64,000 nucleotides of DNA. It comes from Pseudomonas sp. Q1-7 (GTDB lineage: Bacteria > Pseudomonadota > Gammaproteobacteria > Pseudomonadales > Pseudomonadaceae). Made by a program: the position numbers and the translations under genes. Below, one piece after another: positions 1 to 10,553 of the stretch (its first letter is position 1; the number at the start of each line of letters is the position of its first letter). The stretch covers positions 5,410,501 through 5,474,500 of the forward strand of contig NZ_CP116304.1 of NCBI RefSeq assembly GCF_028010285.1, in the 5' to 3' direction. Below the pieces are notes generated by a model, which was not told the DNA's origin, made no database searches, and saw nothing but the letters and a program-made list of their open reading frames with translations.

Positions 1-3000
1 ACCCACCCCGCTTTCTCCTGCGCCTTCTCATCCCCGCCCGCCGCCGCTGCCACCGTGATGCCGATCAGCTGCGAGGTCATGGCCAACACGCGATCATGCG
101 CCTCACCGGGGAACAGGTCCTTGCCGAAGGTGTCGATCAGGGCTTCGTTGGCACCGGCTGCCAGAGCACCGGTCCTGAAGTCGCCGCCCGCCGCTTCGGC
201 AATCAGGCCACCGACGATGGCATGCACGGCGACCTTGGTCGGCAGGCCGGTGCCGACCAGGCTGTCACCCACTGTCTGGTAGATGGCCCCACTCAGCGCA
301 TTGGCCGCCAGGTCAATAGCCGCCTGGGTCAGGTTGTCCTTGAACTTGCCACCCTGAAGTACCGTTTTTACCGCCGAGTTGACGGCAATCTGAAGCCCCA
401 GGTTGGCCCCCCCGATTCCTCCGCTGACCCCCGCTGCGATGTAGCCCTTCAGGCTGTCATTGTCGAAGGTATCCTTCAGCGCCGCGCCCAGGTCGCCCTT
501 GTTGTTGATGGCGCTGGTGGCCCCTTTGGTGGCCACGGAGGTGATGACGCTGGTCGCGGCAATATTGCCCCAGCCAGCTGCAACGCTGGCTCCGGCAGCG
601 TTGGTACCCGCGGCGGCCATGGCGGTGCCTGACCCGGCGGTGGCATTCGCTGCAGTACCGACGGCCGCGCTGGCCGCCCCCCAGGTCAGGTAGGTCACAA
701 GGACGGCAATCGCCAACTGTGCCCCGGCACCCAGTCCCGAATGGCTGTACTTGAAGCTGTCGTGGACTTCCTGCACCTGCCGCCAGTCCACATCCCCGCG
801 CTGTTCCAGTTGCTTGATCCAGGCCAGGTTCGGGTCAGCCTGCACCATGGCGTCGATGGTCTGGCTCACCGTCTGCCGGTCGATGTGCTTGAGGTCGACC
901 TTCAGGCCCTCCACCGCCCGGATGGCGATTTCGCCCTGGGCGATGAGTGCGCTCTGGCGTACCGTCTCGTCGGTGGTGCCTTTACCCTTCGCCGAGGTCC
1001 AGGCCAGGTCGCCCTTGCTCTTCTCATGGCTCTCCTGGTGCAGCTCCTTCACCGCTTCGAAGGCGATTTCGCCGCCGCTGGCCAGGGTCAGGTCGGCGCC
1101 GGACTCCAGCCTGGCCTTCTGGTAGCGCTGGTCGCCTTCGCTGACCAGGGTGAGGTCACCGCCTGTGGTGATGCGGCTGCCGACGTGGCGTACATCGGTG
1201 ACTTCATCGCGCTGGGTCTTCTTGCTGCCAAAACTGCCTTTTTTCTTCTTGTCGTACAGCGAGTAGTCGCTGTCCTCAGCGGCCAGCAGGCTGAGGTCAT
1301 TGCCGGCATAGAGGTAGGCGGCGTTGCCAGCCTTCAACTGGCTGGCAGTGAGGGTCAGGTCGTTGCCGCTGATCAGGCTCAGGTCACCGCCGGCGGTGAT
1401 TGCGCTGCCCTGCTGGCGGACCTGCTCCTGCTGGATGTGGAGTTTCTTGCCACCGTGTTTGGAGTAGGACTCGTAGTGGCTTTCGTTGGCCGCCGAGGCG
1501 ATGCCGAGGTCACGCCCCGCCGCCAACTCGATATCACCCCCGGCGCCGACCTGACTGGCGATGACCGCCAGGTCGCGACCGGCGTCGACCTTGAGGTCGC
1601 CGGCCACCCTGACGCCACTACTGTGCTGAGTGACGGTGGTGTCGCTCCAGCGCGATTTCTTGCCCCGCCCTTCACGGTGATCGAGTTCCTCGGCCGCGCC
1701 GATGAGCAGGTCGCGGCCGGCGCTGAGGCGGGCGTTGCCGCCGGCACTCAGCGTGCCGCCGATATTGGCCAGGTCGCGTCCGGCCGACAGGCTGAGGCTG
1801 TTGGCCGCTTCGATGCGGGCGGCGGAATTCACCACGTCGTCACGGTACACGTGCGACGGGCTGCCGCCCTGCAGGGTGGTCACCGAACGCTCGTTGAGGA
1901 GGTCGCCGGTGAGGGCGATGGCGCTGACGTCGCGCCCGGCAATGATCCCGCCCTGGGCATTGCGGATGCTGTCGGTGGCCAGCAGGTCGAGGCGATTGCC
2001 GGCCTCCATCAGGCCACCGTTGACGAGATTACTGGCGCTGGCGCTGAGGTTGGCGCTGGCACGCAGGGTGCCCTGGTTGGTCAGGTCGCCACCAGAGATC
2101 AGCGCCACGTCCTTGCCCTGGATCAGCGCACCGTTGGGCGCCAGCCGGCCATCGGCCTGCGCCAGGTAGAGCACCGGCACCAGCACCTGCTCGCCGTTCA
2201 CCTCGTGCGCTTCCAGCCAGACGATGTCGTGGGTCAGCGCCGCCACCTGGGCCGCCGACAGGCTCACGCCGACGCTGAGGTTAAGCGACTGCTGGCTGGC
2301 GATGGCGTTGTCCATCAGGTAGCGGAATATCGCTTCGTCGCTGCTCAGGCCGTCGAGGAAGCGCTGGCCGGTGCGGGCGGCAATGGCCTCGCGCACCAGG
2401 CGCTGCTCATAGAGGCCGTCGCCCAGGCGCTTCTGTGCCTGGTCGGGGTCGTAGCCGAGCTGGCCGAGCAGGTAGTCGGAGCTGAGGAATTGCTTGAGGC
2501 TGGTGAGCTCCGGGTTGGTTTCGATCAGGTATTTGTGGGGCTTGGGCGGGCCCTGATTGGCTGGCAGGCCCTGGACGCGGGCAACGCTCTGCGCGCCGAC
2601 GTTCTGGGGCTCGCCGTCGAGCGGGAGTGGGCGCCCTTGGGCATCGACCAGGACCTGCTCACGCTGGGCCAGGCCGATGCTGGCCGCGCCCAGGGCCCAG
2701 TTCTGTGGGCCTTGCGCGGCCTGGTCCACCTGGGCTGCGCTACCCTGGGTGTCGCTGAGACGGAACAGGCCGGTCGACCCGCTGGGCAGGCTGAAGCCCG
2801 GCAGGACCAGGGGATTGACCTGCTGCTGGGCGAGATCGGGCGGAAGTTGGCCGTTGAGACTGGCCGGGGTGGAGAGGCTGTTGGCGCCGGTGCCGGTGTC
2901 CTGCACCCGGTTGCTCCCCGGCGCCCACGGCGCCGCCGGCCGCACGAGGCCGTTGTCAATGTCTTGCGTCGCACGGATATCGATCTTGCCGCCGGCCTGG

Positions 3001-6000
3001 ATGATGGCCGGGGCTACCACGGTGCCAGCGGTCGACAGGGTGCTCTCGCTCTGCTTGACGCCGATGAGGATGCTGTCGGCGGACATCCGGCCGGGATCGT
3101 AGTCGGCCGAGTCCGGGTCGTTGTAGCGGTTGTAGAGCCCCTGGTTCTGGACGAAGCCCCAGTAGGCAGCATCGCTCCGGGTGTAGATCTCATAGTGCCG
3201 GTAGCGCTCGTAGCCGCCGGCAGCACCGAGGTTGCTGAAGCTATTGGCGGAGACGCTGATGTCTCCGCCCGCGGCGACCAGGCTGTACTGGTTGATGAAG
3301 CTGTCGCCCTGGAACACCAGGTGGCCCCCGGCAATCAGGTTGGCGCTGGCGGAGTCTTCGGTCACCGCGACCTGGTAGGTTTCGCGGACGTTGTAGAGCG
3401 CCCAGCAGTGCTTGCCCTTGCAGTTGTCGGTGGCCGTGATGGTGATGCGCCCGGACTGACGCTCCATGCCCGCCACGAATACGTCCTTGCGGTTGGTGAG
3501 CTGCGCCACCTTGAGGGACATGTCGCCCTGGCTTTCCAGGGTGGCGGAGAGGTTTTCCAGTACGGCGCTGCGCGTGCCCACATCGTCGGCGGCGATCTCC
3601 AGCGTGCCCAGGCTATAGATGTCGGCATACCGGTTGCTCAGGCTGGCCACTCGCAGCGCCATGTCGCCGCCGCTGAAGATCAGGCCGTTCTGGTTGAGCA
3701 GGTTCGGCGTCACCAGGCGCAGTTGTTGCGCGCTGCCCAGGGTGCCGTAGTTCTGCAGCGCGCCGGCGTTGACGGTCAGGCCGCTGGCCGAGGTCATCAC
3801 CCCGCGGTTGCTGAGCAAGCCGCTCACCCAGACGCTGGTCGCGCCGCCACCGGTGATGCGACCGGCCGTGGGCAGGTTCAGTTGGGCGGCGCTCAGGCCG
3901 AGGTCGCCCAGGCTGGTCACTCGCCCACTGCCGCTGTAGGTGCCACCGAGGCTGAGGTTGAGCACGCCGTCGCTGGCGATCAGGCCATCGTTGGTCCAGT
4001 TGCCACCGGTGCCGGTGAACACGCCGCTGGCCAGCAGTTGGCCGTCGGCGGTCTGCTGCAACTGGCCGACGTTCAGCGTCAGGCGGTCGGCCTGGATGAC
4101 CGCATTGTTGGTCCAGCTGTCGCCGCTCAGGGTCCAGTCGCCGCGGGTGACGAAGCTGCCGCCGGCGTTGGCGACGCTGGCCAGGGCGACGTCGAAGTGG
4201 CCGCTGCCGACGTGTAACAGCTGGCCGCCGCTGTTCAGCATGCGGCCCGTCGCCAGGCCAAAGTCAGTGTTGGCGATTTCCAGTGTGCCGCTGCGGTTGT
4301 CCAGCAGGCCACTCACCGTCAGTTGACTGCGGCCGACACTGTCCAGGGCGCGCAGCTGGCCGCCCTGGTTGTCCAGCGAGGCGGCGGCCAGGATCAGGGT
4401 GGTATCGCTTTCGATGATCCCGGAGCGGTTGTTCAGGGCACCCGCCAGGCTGAAGTCCACACGCCCGGCGGCGATCTGCCCGGCGTTGCTCAGGCTGCCG
4501 CCGGTGAGCTGGAGCCGTTGTTTGGCGAAGAGCGCGCCCTGGCGGTTGTCCAGGCTGGCGACACTCAGCAGGGCGTCGCCGGCCAGGGCCGAGAGGTGAC
4601 CGCCCTGGTTGCTCACGGATGCAGCCGTCAGGTCCAGCGAATGCCCCTGGATCACCCCGCCGTTGCCGGCCTGGATGCCGTTGTCGAGCCAGCCGCCAAG
4701 GCGGGCTTTCACCCACCCCTGCAGGCTGGCGAGGGTGCCGCCACGGTTGTCCAGGTTACTGGCGCTGATAGCCAGGCTGCCCGCCTGGCTGAGGGTGCGC
4801 CCACCCAGGTTGGCGAAGGCGCCAGTGGCGATGGTCAGGTCGCCCTTGGCCTGGATGGAGCCCAGGTTGTTGTCGAGGCTGGCGGACTGGATGGCGATGT
4901 CCGCGTCGCGGCTGTAGATCAGGCCGTCGTTGTCGTTCTGCACGGCACCGCTGGCGCTCAGCAGCAGCGCACCGTTGGCGGCGACGGTGCCGCGATTGCG
5001 GTTGTCCAGGCTGCCGATGAGCAGGGTGAGCGGGCCCTGGCTGGCGATCTGCCCGCCCTGGTTGTCGATCTGGGTGGCGCCCTGCAGCAGCAGCGGACCG
5101 ACGCTGGCGAGCTTGCCATTGGCGTTGGCGAAGGTGCCAAGCAGGTTGAGGCTGAGCGCGGCATTGCCGGCGATACTGCCGGCTCGGTTGTCCAGGCTGG
5201 CGCTGTCCAGGGTGAGCGCCTGCTGCGCCTGCACGGTGCCGGCGGCGTTATTCAGGCTGGCAGCCTTCAGGTTCAACTTCGCGCCGCTGTCGATCTGCCC
5301 GCCCGCGCTGTTGTTCAAGGTCGTGGTGACGTCGAGGTGCTGGTCACCACCACTGGAAACGACGCCCTGGCCGCTGTTGTCCAGGCTGGCGACCCTGACG
5401 TCCAGGCGCCCCTTGCTGGCCAATGCGCCCTCGCCGCTGTTCTGCAGGGCGCCGCCGAGGTTGACGGACAAATTGCCGTCACGGCTGGACAGGGTGCCGA
5501 GATTGCGGTTGTCGAGGCTCTGGCCACTGACGGACAGACCCTGCCAGCCGGAGAGCAGGCCGCCCTGGTTGCCCAGGACGGCTCCCGTCAGGTCGAGCTG
5601 ACCGCTGCTGATCAGTTGGCCGCCGGTGTTGTCGAGGTTGCGCAGGACCAGGCTGAAGCCCTGGCTGCTGCTGATTTCGCCGCGCTGGTTAGCCAGATCG
5701 CGCAAGCGCGATACGCTCAGCGGTCCTTGGGCGACGATCAGGCCGCCCTGGTTGTCGAGGTCGCCACCGTTGAGGTCGAGGCTGAGGCCGGCCGCACCGA
5801 TCAGGCGACCCTGGCGCTGGATCAGCCGGTCGATGACCAGGCCCAGCGCACCCTGGGCGGAGACTTCGCCCCCCGCGCTGGAGTCGAGCGAGGAAGCCTG
5901 CAGGTCAAGGCCGCCCCGGCTGTTGATCAGACCGTTGTCGCGGTTGTCGATGCTCTGGGCACGGAGGTCGAGGGCTGTGCCGGCGAGCAGGCTGCCGCTG

Positions 6001-8732
6001 CGGTTGTCGAGGGCGCCGGCGTTCAGCGAGAGCGTCTGTGCCGCGTTGATCAGGCCCTGCTGGTCGTTGACGAGCAGGCCTGCGACTTCGACGCGGGTGT
6101 CGCCACGGCTGGTCAGGGTGCCGCCGCCGTTGGCCAGACTGGCCGCACGAACGTCGAGTTGCGCACCGGCGATCAGGCCCTTGAGGTTGGCCAGCGCCTG
6201 GTCGATGCGCAGGGTCAGGGCCTGGGCGCTGAGCAACTTGCCGCTGGCGTTGTCCAGGCTGCGGGCGGCCAGGGTGAAGGCCCGCTGGCTGGAGAGCTCG
6301 CCGCCCTGGTTGTTCACCCCGCCGAGGTTCTTCAGCAGCAACTGGCCGGGGGCGTTGATCAGGCCCTGGCGGTTATCGAGGTCACCGCCCTGGAGGTCGA
6401 GGCTGAGGTCGGTGTTGCTGAACAGCTGGCCGCCCTGCTGTTCCAGGCGAGCGGCGCTGGCGGTGAGCGCCCGGTCGCTGCCGATGCGACCGGCGTTGTT
6501 GATGAGTTCGCCAGCGGACAGGTTCAGCGCATCGGCGCTGGTCAGTTGCCCCTGGCTGTTGTCGAGGCGGCCCGTGGTGAGCTGGGTCTTGCCCTTGGCG
6601 GAGAGCACGCCCTGGCGATTGCTCAGGCTGGCGCTGGCCAGCGTCAGGCTGCCGTCCGTCAGCACGTGGCCGCCATCGTTGTCCAACGTGCCCCGGCTGA
6701 CCAGGGCCAGGGCACCGGCGCTGGACAGGCTGCCCGCACGGTTGTCCAGGCGGTCCACGCTGATTACCAGCGGTCCTTCGCTGCCGATGAGGCCCTGCTG
6801 GTTGCTCAGCGCCTCGCCGAGGGTGATGTGCATGGCCTGCTGGCTGAGCAGGCGGCCGCCGCGGTTGTCCAGGCGCGTGCCGTTGAGGTCGAGGGTGGTC
6901 TTGCCGGCAATCAGGCCCTGGCTGCGGTTGATCACTTGCGCCACTGCCAGTTCCAGGCGGGTGCCGGCGAGCAGGCGGCCAGTGTCGCTGTTGTCGAGCT
7001 GTTCGCCGGAAAGCTGGAGGGCCTCCTGGCTGGAGACTTCGCCAGCGCGGTTGTCCAGGGCGCCGACATCGAGAGTCAGCGCTTTGGTACTGCCCACCAG
7101 GCCACCCTGGCGGTTGTCCAGGCTGGTGGCGCGAATCCGGGCGGCACCGCCGCTGGCGATTTCGCCGCCGCGGTTGTGCAGCGTGCCGGCGTCCAGTTGC
7201 AGGTCTCCGTGGCTGCCCAGCAGGCCGGCGTCGTTATCCAGGGAGGCGCTGGCGGTCAGTTGCAGGCGCTGCTCGCCGATCACCTTGCCGGCACGGTTAT
7301 CCACGCTGTTGGCCTGCAGGTTTGCGATGGTCTGGCTGGAGACCTCGCCACCCTGGTTGTCCAGGTGGCCGACATTGGCCTGCAGTGCGCCGGCACTGGT
7401 GAGCAATCCAGCCTGGCGGTTGTCCAGGTGGTCGGCATTCAATTCCAGTTCGCCCTTGGCCAGGACCCGGCCCTGGCGGTTATCCAGCGTGCCGGCGCTG
7501 ACCTGGGCGTTGCCCTGGGCGCTGAGGGTACCGCCCTGATTGTCCAGGGTCTGGCTGGCCTTGGCATCGAGGTTGCGACTGGCCACCAGGCTGCCGCTGT
7601 TGCGCAGGTCCTTCGCCGTGACCTGCAGATCGCCGGAGCCATTGCGGCTGTTGTCCGGGTTGACCCCGGCCTCGATCACGCCCTGGTTGCTCAACTGTCC
7701 GCCACTGGAGAGGCGAATCCCGTTGCGCGCGGCGAGGCTCTGGCGGTTGTCCAGGTTGCCCTGGGTGTTGAGCGTCGCGCTGCCGCCGGCGTAAGCCGGG
7801 CCAGTCAGTTCGGCGCTGTGGGCGTTGACCCGCAACTCACCACGGGCCGCCGTCTGCGCCAGGGTCAGCTTGCCGTTGGCGTCGATCTGGATGTCGCCGC
7901 CACTGGCGGCCAGGTTGCCGGCCAGCTTCACGCCCACCCCGGCCTCGGTGCCCACCAGGCGGATGGCGCCGGCGTACATGCCGCCCAGCGCGGAGCTGTC
8001 GATGGCCAGCGCCGGCCGGGCGCTGCCGTCGTCGGCGCGCGGGGTGGCGGCCAGGTTGTCGGCCTGCACGTCGTTGCGCCCGACGACAATGTTCAGCTTC
8101 TGCGCGTGAAGCTCGGCGTTGAGCTTGGCGCTGCGGGTGATCAGGTCGAACTGGTCGACATTGCTGGCGTTGAGGCCGGTGCCTTCGAGGGCGATGTCGC
8201 CGCCGTCCACCTGGAAGCGCTGCAGTTGGCCGCCTTCGACGACCGGCTTGCCGGTGGTCAGGGTGGCGCGCGGGGTGTTGATGAAGCCGCAGCCGTTGCA
8301 GGTAATGCCATGGGGGTTGGCGACGATCACCCGCGCCGACTGGCCGGCGACCTCGGTGTAGCCGTTGAGCTGGCTGCGGTTGCCGCCAGTGACTTCGTTG
8401 AGGATGGTGCTGGCGGCGCGGCCCTGGAGGTTGGGGTTGCCGATAATCAGGCCGCCCAGTTGGGTGGCCTGGGTCTTGTCGGTGACGTTGTTGAGGATCA
8501 GGCCCTGGGGGCCGACGTTGTAGTCGCGGAACTGGTTGTGCGACAGCCCGCTGCCGTTGGGGGTGGCGATGTTCACCACCGGCACGCCGTTGCCGGCCTG
8601 GCCCAGTTGGGTGTTGCCGGCGGACGCCGGGTCCAGCGCCAGCTCGGCGGCGGCGGCGACGATCGGGTTGAGGAAGAGGATGCCGGCCAGGGCCAGGGCG
8701 ATGCATTGGTTGAGGGGGCTGCGAACGTCCAT
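1..8732 (-). CDS. Filamentous haemagglutinin / CdiA-like two-partner secretion exoprotein (3' end outside window)
   Basis: About 2,910 codons are open on the minus strand from an ATG at 8732 down to position 1, and the gene continues past the left edge. A hydrophobic signal segment (about residues 8-30, ending AAAAELALDP) is followed by a TPS secretion domain with the motifs VVNIATPNGSGLSHNQF and NPHGITCNGCGFINTP. Then come several dozen LDN(R/Q)xG-type beta-helix repeats of about 20 residues, and a second repeat class with AGGDL-type strands. The last visible residues contain HAIVGGLIAEAAGGDF and GALAAGANEAL, the DUF637/pre-toxin region typical of CdiA-like proteins. In this family the polymorphic toxin follows directly, so it would lie just off the window. 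The transporter gene is 111 bp upstream. Very long antisense frames overlap it and are artefacts of codon bias. Family assignment is firm; contact-dependent inhibition is inferred. Confidence 0.93.
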   Translation of the reverse strand, partial: MDVRSPLNQCIALALAGILFLNPIVAAAAELALDPASAGNTQLGQAGNGVPVVNIATPNGSGLSHNQFRDYNVGPQGLILNNVTDKTQATQLGGLIIGNPNLQGRAASTILNEVTGGNRSQLNGYTEVAGQSARVIVANPHGITCNGCGFINTPRATLTTGKPVVEGGQLQRFQVDGGDIALEGTGLNASNVDQFDLITRSAKLNAELHAQKLNIVVGRNDVQADNLAATPRADDGSARPALAIDSSALGGMYAGAIRLVGTEAGVGVKLAGNLAASGGDIQIDANGKLTLAQTAARGELRVNAHSAELTGPAYAGGSATLNTQGNLDNRQSLAARNGIRLSSGGQLSNQGVIEAGVNPDNSRNGSGDLQVTAKDLRNSGSLVASRNLDAKASQTLDNQGGTLSAQGNAQVSAGTLDNRQGRVLAKGELELNADHLDNRQAGLLTSAGALQANVGHLDNQGGEVSSQTIANLQANSVDNRAGKVIGEQRLQLTASASLDNDAGLLGSHGDLQLDAGTLHNRGGEIASGGAARIRATSLDNRQGGLVGSTKALTLDVGALDNRAGEVSSQEALQLSGEQLDNSDTGRLLAGTRLELAVAQVINRSQGLIAGKTTLDLNGTRLDNRGGRLLSQQAMHITLGEALSNQQGLIGSEGPLVISVDRLDNRAGSLSSAGALALVSRGTLDNDGGHVLTDGSLTLASASLSNRQGVLSAKGKTQLTTGRLDNSQGQLTSADALNLSAGELINNAGRIGSDRALTASAARLEQQGGQLFSNTDLSLDLQGGDLDNRQGLINAPGQLLLKNLGGVNNQGGELSSQRAFTLAARSLDNASGKLLSAQALTLRIDQALANLKGLIAGAQLDVRAASLANGGGTLTSRGDTRVEVAGLLVNDQQGLINAAQTLSLNAGALDNRSGSLLAGTALDLRAQSIDNRDNGLINSRGGLDLQASSLDSSAGGEVSAQGALGLVIDRLIQRQGRLIGAAGLSLDLNGGDLDNQGGLIVAQGPLSVSRLRDLANQRGEISSSQGFSLVLRNLDNTGGQLISSGQLDLTGAVLGNQGGLLSGWQGLSVSGQSLDNRNLGTLSSRDGNLSVNLGGALQNSGEGALASKGRLDVRVASLDNSGQGVVSSGGDQHLDVTTTLNNSAGGQIDSGAKLNLKAASLNNAAGTVQAQQALTLDSASLDNRAGSIAGNAALSLNLLGTFANANGKLASVGPLLLQGATQIDNQGGQIASQGPLTLLIGSLDNRNRGTVAANGALLLSASGAVQNDNDGLIYSRDADIAIQSASLDNNLGSIQAKGDLTIATGAFANLGGRTLSQAGSLAISASNLDNRGGTLASLQGWVKARLGGWLDNGIQAGNGGVIQGHSLDLTAASVSNQGGHLSALAGDALLSVASLDNRQGALFAKQRLQLTGGSLSNAGQIAAGRVDFSLAGALNNRSGIIESDTTLILAAASLDNQGGQLRALDSVGRSQLTVSGLLDNRSGTLEIANTDFGLATGRMLNSGGQLLHVGSGHFDVALASVANAGGSFVTRGDWTLSGDSWTNNAVIQADRLTLNVGQLQQTADGQLLASGVFTGTGGNWTNDGLIASDGVLNLSLGGTYSGSGRVTSLGDLGLSAAQLNLPTAGRITGGGATSVWVSGLLSNRGVMTSASGLTVNAGALQNYGTLGSAQQLRLVTPNLLNQNGLIFSGGDMALRVASLSNRYADIYSLGTLEIAADDVGTRSAVLENLSATLESQGDMSLKVAQLTNRKDVFVAGMERQSGRITITATDNCKGKHCWALYNVRETYQVAVTEDSASANLIAGGHLVFQGDSFINQYSLVAAGGDISVSANSFSNLGAAGGYERYRHYEIYTRSDAAYWGFVQNQGLYNRYNDPDSADYDPGRMSADSILIGVKQSESTLSTAGTVVAPAIIQAGGKIDIRATQDIDNGLVRPAAPWAPGSNRVQDTGTGANSLSTPASLNGQLPPDLAQQQVNPLVLPGFSLPSGSTGLFRLSDTQGSAAQVDQAAQGPQNWALGAASIGLAQREQVLVDAQGRPLPLDGEPQNVGAQSVARVQGLPANQGPPKPHKYLIETNPELTSLKQFLSSDYLLGQLGYDPDQAQKRLGDGLYEQRLVREAIAARTGQRFLDGLSSDEAIFRYLMDNAIASQQSLNLSVGVSLSAAQVAALTHDIVWLEAHEVNGEQVLVPVLYLAQADGRLAPNGALIQGKDVALISGGDLTNQGTLRASANLSASASNLVNGGLMEAGNRLDLLATDSIRNAQGGIIAGRDVSAIALTGDLLNERSVTTLQGGSPSHVYRDDVVNSAARIEAANSLSLSAGRDLANIGGTLSAGGNARLSAGRDLLIGAAEELDHREGRGKKSRWSDTTVTQHSSGVRVAGDLKVDAGRDLAVIASQVGAGGDIELAAGRDLGIASAANESHYESYSKHGGKKLHIQQEQVRQQGSAITAGGDLSLISGNDLTLTASQLKAGNAAYLYAGNDLSLLAAEDSDYSLYDKKKKGSFGSKKTQRDEVTDVRHVGSRITTGGDLTLVSEGDQRYQKARLESGADLTLASGGEIAFEAVKELHQESHEKSKGDLAWTSAKGKGTTDETVRQSALIAQGEIAIRAVEGLKVDLKHIDRQTVSQTIDAMVQADPNLAWIKQLEQRGDVDWRQVQEVHDSFKYSHSGLGAGAQLAIAVLVTYLTWGAASAAVGTAANATAGSGTAMAAAGTNAAGASVAAGWGNIAATSVITSVATKGATSAINNKGDLGAALKDTFDNDSLKGYIAAGVSGGIGGANLGLQIAVNSAVKTVLQGGKFKDNLTQAAIDLAANALSGAIYQTVGDSLVGTGLPTKVAVHAIVGGLIAEAAGGDFRTGALAAGANEALIDTFGKDLFPGEAHDRVLAMTSQLIGITVAAAAGGDEKAQEKAGW
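3950..7770 (-). repeat. Coding tandem repeats of the haemagglutinin beta-helix
   Basis: The region encodes degenerate repeats of roughly 20-22 codons with the core L-D-N-(R/Q)-x-G-x-(L/I), visible on the plus strand as recurring cgg-ttg-tcc-agg blocks. This is the FHA-1 type repeat that builds the extended beta-helix shaft of TPS exoproteins. Boundaries are approximate. Such DNA is prone to recombination and to assembly error. Confidence 0.85.
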
Positions 8733-8843
8733 GTTTTCACTCACTCGTCGGTCGTCGGGACCGTGACACTCATTCGGTGCCCCGCCGGGCAGTGGCCGGG
8801 CGCGGGGCGGGTTGTCGGATGTGCCGGGTCGAAAGCGCCGTCT

Positions 8844-10553
8844 TCAGAAGAAGGCGTCGACGCGGAAGTAGACCGGGCTCTCGCGCTGCTCGATCAGGTC
8901 CGGCCGCTCCAGCGAGCGGGCGAAGGTCACCGAGGCGGCCAGGTACTGCCCGCGCAGGTTCAGTTCGAGGGCGTTGCCGCTCATGCGGCCTCGCGCCTCC
9001 GGGTTGTGCCGATTGCCGTGGATCACGCCGAGGTCGTAGGCCAGCGCCGCGCCGTACTCCTGCAGCCACGGGCGCAACGCCTCCCAGGTGATCGCCCGGC
9101 GCCAGCGCAATTGGTTGCGCCAGTAGCCACCGCTGTCGCCGGACAGGGACTGGTCCTTGAAGCCGCGCACCGAGCTGAGGCCGCCCAGGCTGATGCGTTG
9201 CGGGCTGAAGAGGACGTCTTCGCTGCGCTGACCGTAGGCGAGGCTGTCGAAGCTGAAGCGCTCTTCCCCGATCTGGAAGGGCTGCAGGTAGCTGAGGGTG
9301 AGGCTGTACTTGGTGTAGCGGGCCACCGGCTCGCTGCCGTGGGGATCGCCGTCGGCCTGGGCGTCGAGGGCACCGCTGCCGCGCTGCAGACCGGCATCCA
9401 GGTTGACGAAGGCCGAGCCGATGCGTCGGCCATGGTTGAAGCCCAGTTGGCCTTCACTGAGGCGGGTGCTGGAGACGTCCACCAGGGCGTTGTCGATGTA
9501 GTTGCGGGTGCGCAGGTGGCTGAGGCCGAAGTTGAAGGCGGTCTTGCTGACGCTGTCGCGGTGCAGGACGCGTTCGGCGCGCAGCAGGTGGGTCTTGCTG
9601 TCGCCGTCCAGGGCGAAGTCGAAGCCGGCGTTGTCGTTGCGCGTGCGGTAGTAGCTCTGGCTGTAGCTGTAGCTGAAGGTCCACCAGCCCCAAGGCAGGC
9701 TGTAGTAGAGGCTCTGGTTGTCGGAGTGGCGCCACCGGTCGGTGACCGCATCATTGTTGGCGCGCAGGCTGAGCTGGTCGGCCAGGCCGAAGGGACTGTC
9801 CCAATCCAGGCCCAGGCCCATCTGTTGCTCGCCGGTGCTGATGTCGCCGTCGTTGTTGCGCGTGGCCGAGGCGCGCCAGGGCTTGCTGCGCTGCCCCTTG
9901 AGCTGCACCCGGCTGCCGCCCGCCTGTTCGCCGGGCACCAGTTCCAGCTGCGCCTGGCGCGAAGGCAGGCGGTTCAACTGGTCCACCAGTTGTTCCAGCT
10001 CGCGCAGGTCGAGCACTTCGCCGGTGCGGCCGGGGAAGGCCATGGCCAGTTCGCGGTCGCTGGCCAGTTCGGAGCTGTCGAGGCCCTCCAGGCGGCCTTC
10101 GATGACGATGATTCGCAACGTGCCGGTGGAGAGGTCCTGTTGCGGCAGGTAGGCGCGGGTGGTGACGTAACCACGGTCGAGGTAGTGGTCGGTGATGAGC
10201 TTGAGCAGTTCGTTGAGCTGGGGGACGCCGAGGCAGCGGCCGACATAGGGGGCGAGCAGTGCGTCGCGCTGGCTGGCCGGGAGGAGGCTGGCGCCTTCGA
10301 CCTCGATGCGGCGGATTTCGAAACAGTGGCCCTCGCCTTGCGGCGCTACCGGCGCGGTCTCGGTGGGCTTGCCGGGCAGTTGCTGGAGCTCTTCGAGGCG
10401 TTTCTGCTGTTCCTGCAGCAGCCGCTCCTGGCGGTCGCGGATCAGGTCGCGGTCACCGGGGGACACTTCCTGGCAAAACGCCGAAGCACTGGCGATCAAC
10501 GCCAAGAGAAAGGGAATAATCGGAGCAGAGTTCAACGCGGCAGTCCTTTGCAA
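8844..10553 (-). CDS. Two-partner secretion outer-membrane transporter (TpsB / FhaC-ShlB-CdiB family)
   Basis: 569 residues. The start used is a TTG at 10553; another TTG at 10535 is possible and no ATG fits better. A signal peptide (PIIPFLLALIASASAFC) is followed by a charged helix, a POTRA region (about 80-155, with FEIRRIEVEGASLL and YLDRGYVTTRAYLP), and a beta-barrel domain ending in DAFF, a terminal Phe typical of outer-membrane barrels. VRGF in the barrel (SSVRGFKDQSL) is the conserved L6 loop motif of this family. The product exports the neighbouring exoprotein across the outer membrane, recognising its TPS domain. Gene order B then A, 111 bp apart, suggests co-transcription. Confidence 0.92.
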   Translation of the reverse strand: MQRTAALNSAPIIPFLLALIASASAFCQEVSPGDRDLIRDRQERLLQEQQKRLEELQQLPGKPTETAPVAPQGEGHCFEIRRIEVEGASLLPASQRDALLAPYVGRCLGVPQLNELLKLITDHYLDRGYVTTRAYLPQQDLSTGTLRIIVIEGRLEGLDSSELASDRELAMAFPGRTGEVLDLRELEQLVDQLNRLPSRQAQLELVPGEQAGGSRVQLKGQRSKPWRASATRNNDGDISTGEQQMGLGLDWDSPFGLADQLSLRANNDAVTDRWRHSDNQSLYYSLPWGWWTFSYSYSQSYYRTRNDNAGFDFALDGDSKTHLLRAERVLHRDSVSKTAFNFGLSHLRTRNYIDNALVDVSSTRLSEGQLGFNHGRRIGSAFVNLDAGLQRGSGALDAQADGDPHGSEPVARYTKYSLTLSYLQPFQIGEERFSFDSLAYGQRSEDVLFSPQRISLGGLSSVRGFKDQSLSGDSGGYWRNQLRWRRAITWEALRPWLQEYGAALAYDLGVIHGNRHNPEARGRMSGNALELNLRGQYLAASVTFARSLERPDLIEQRESPVYFRVDAFF

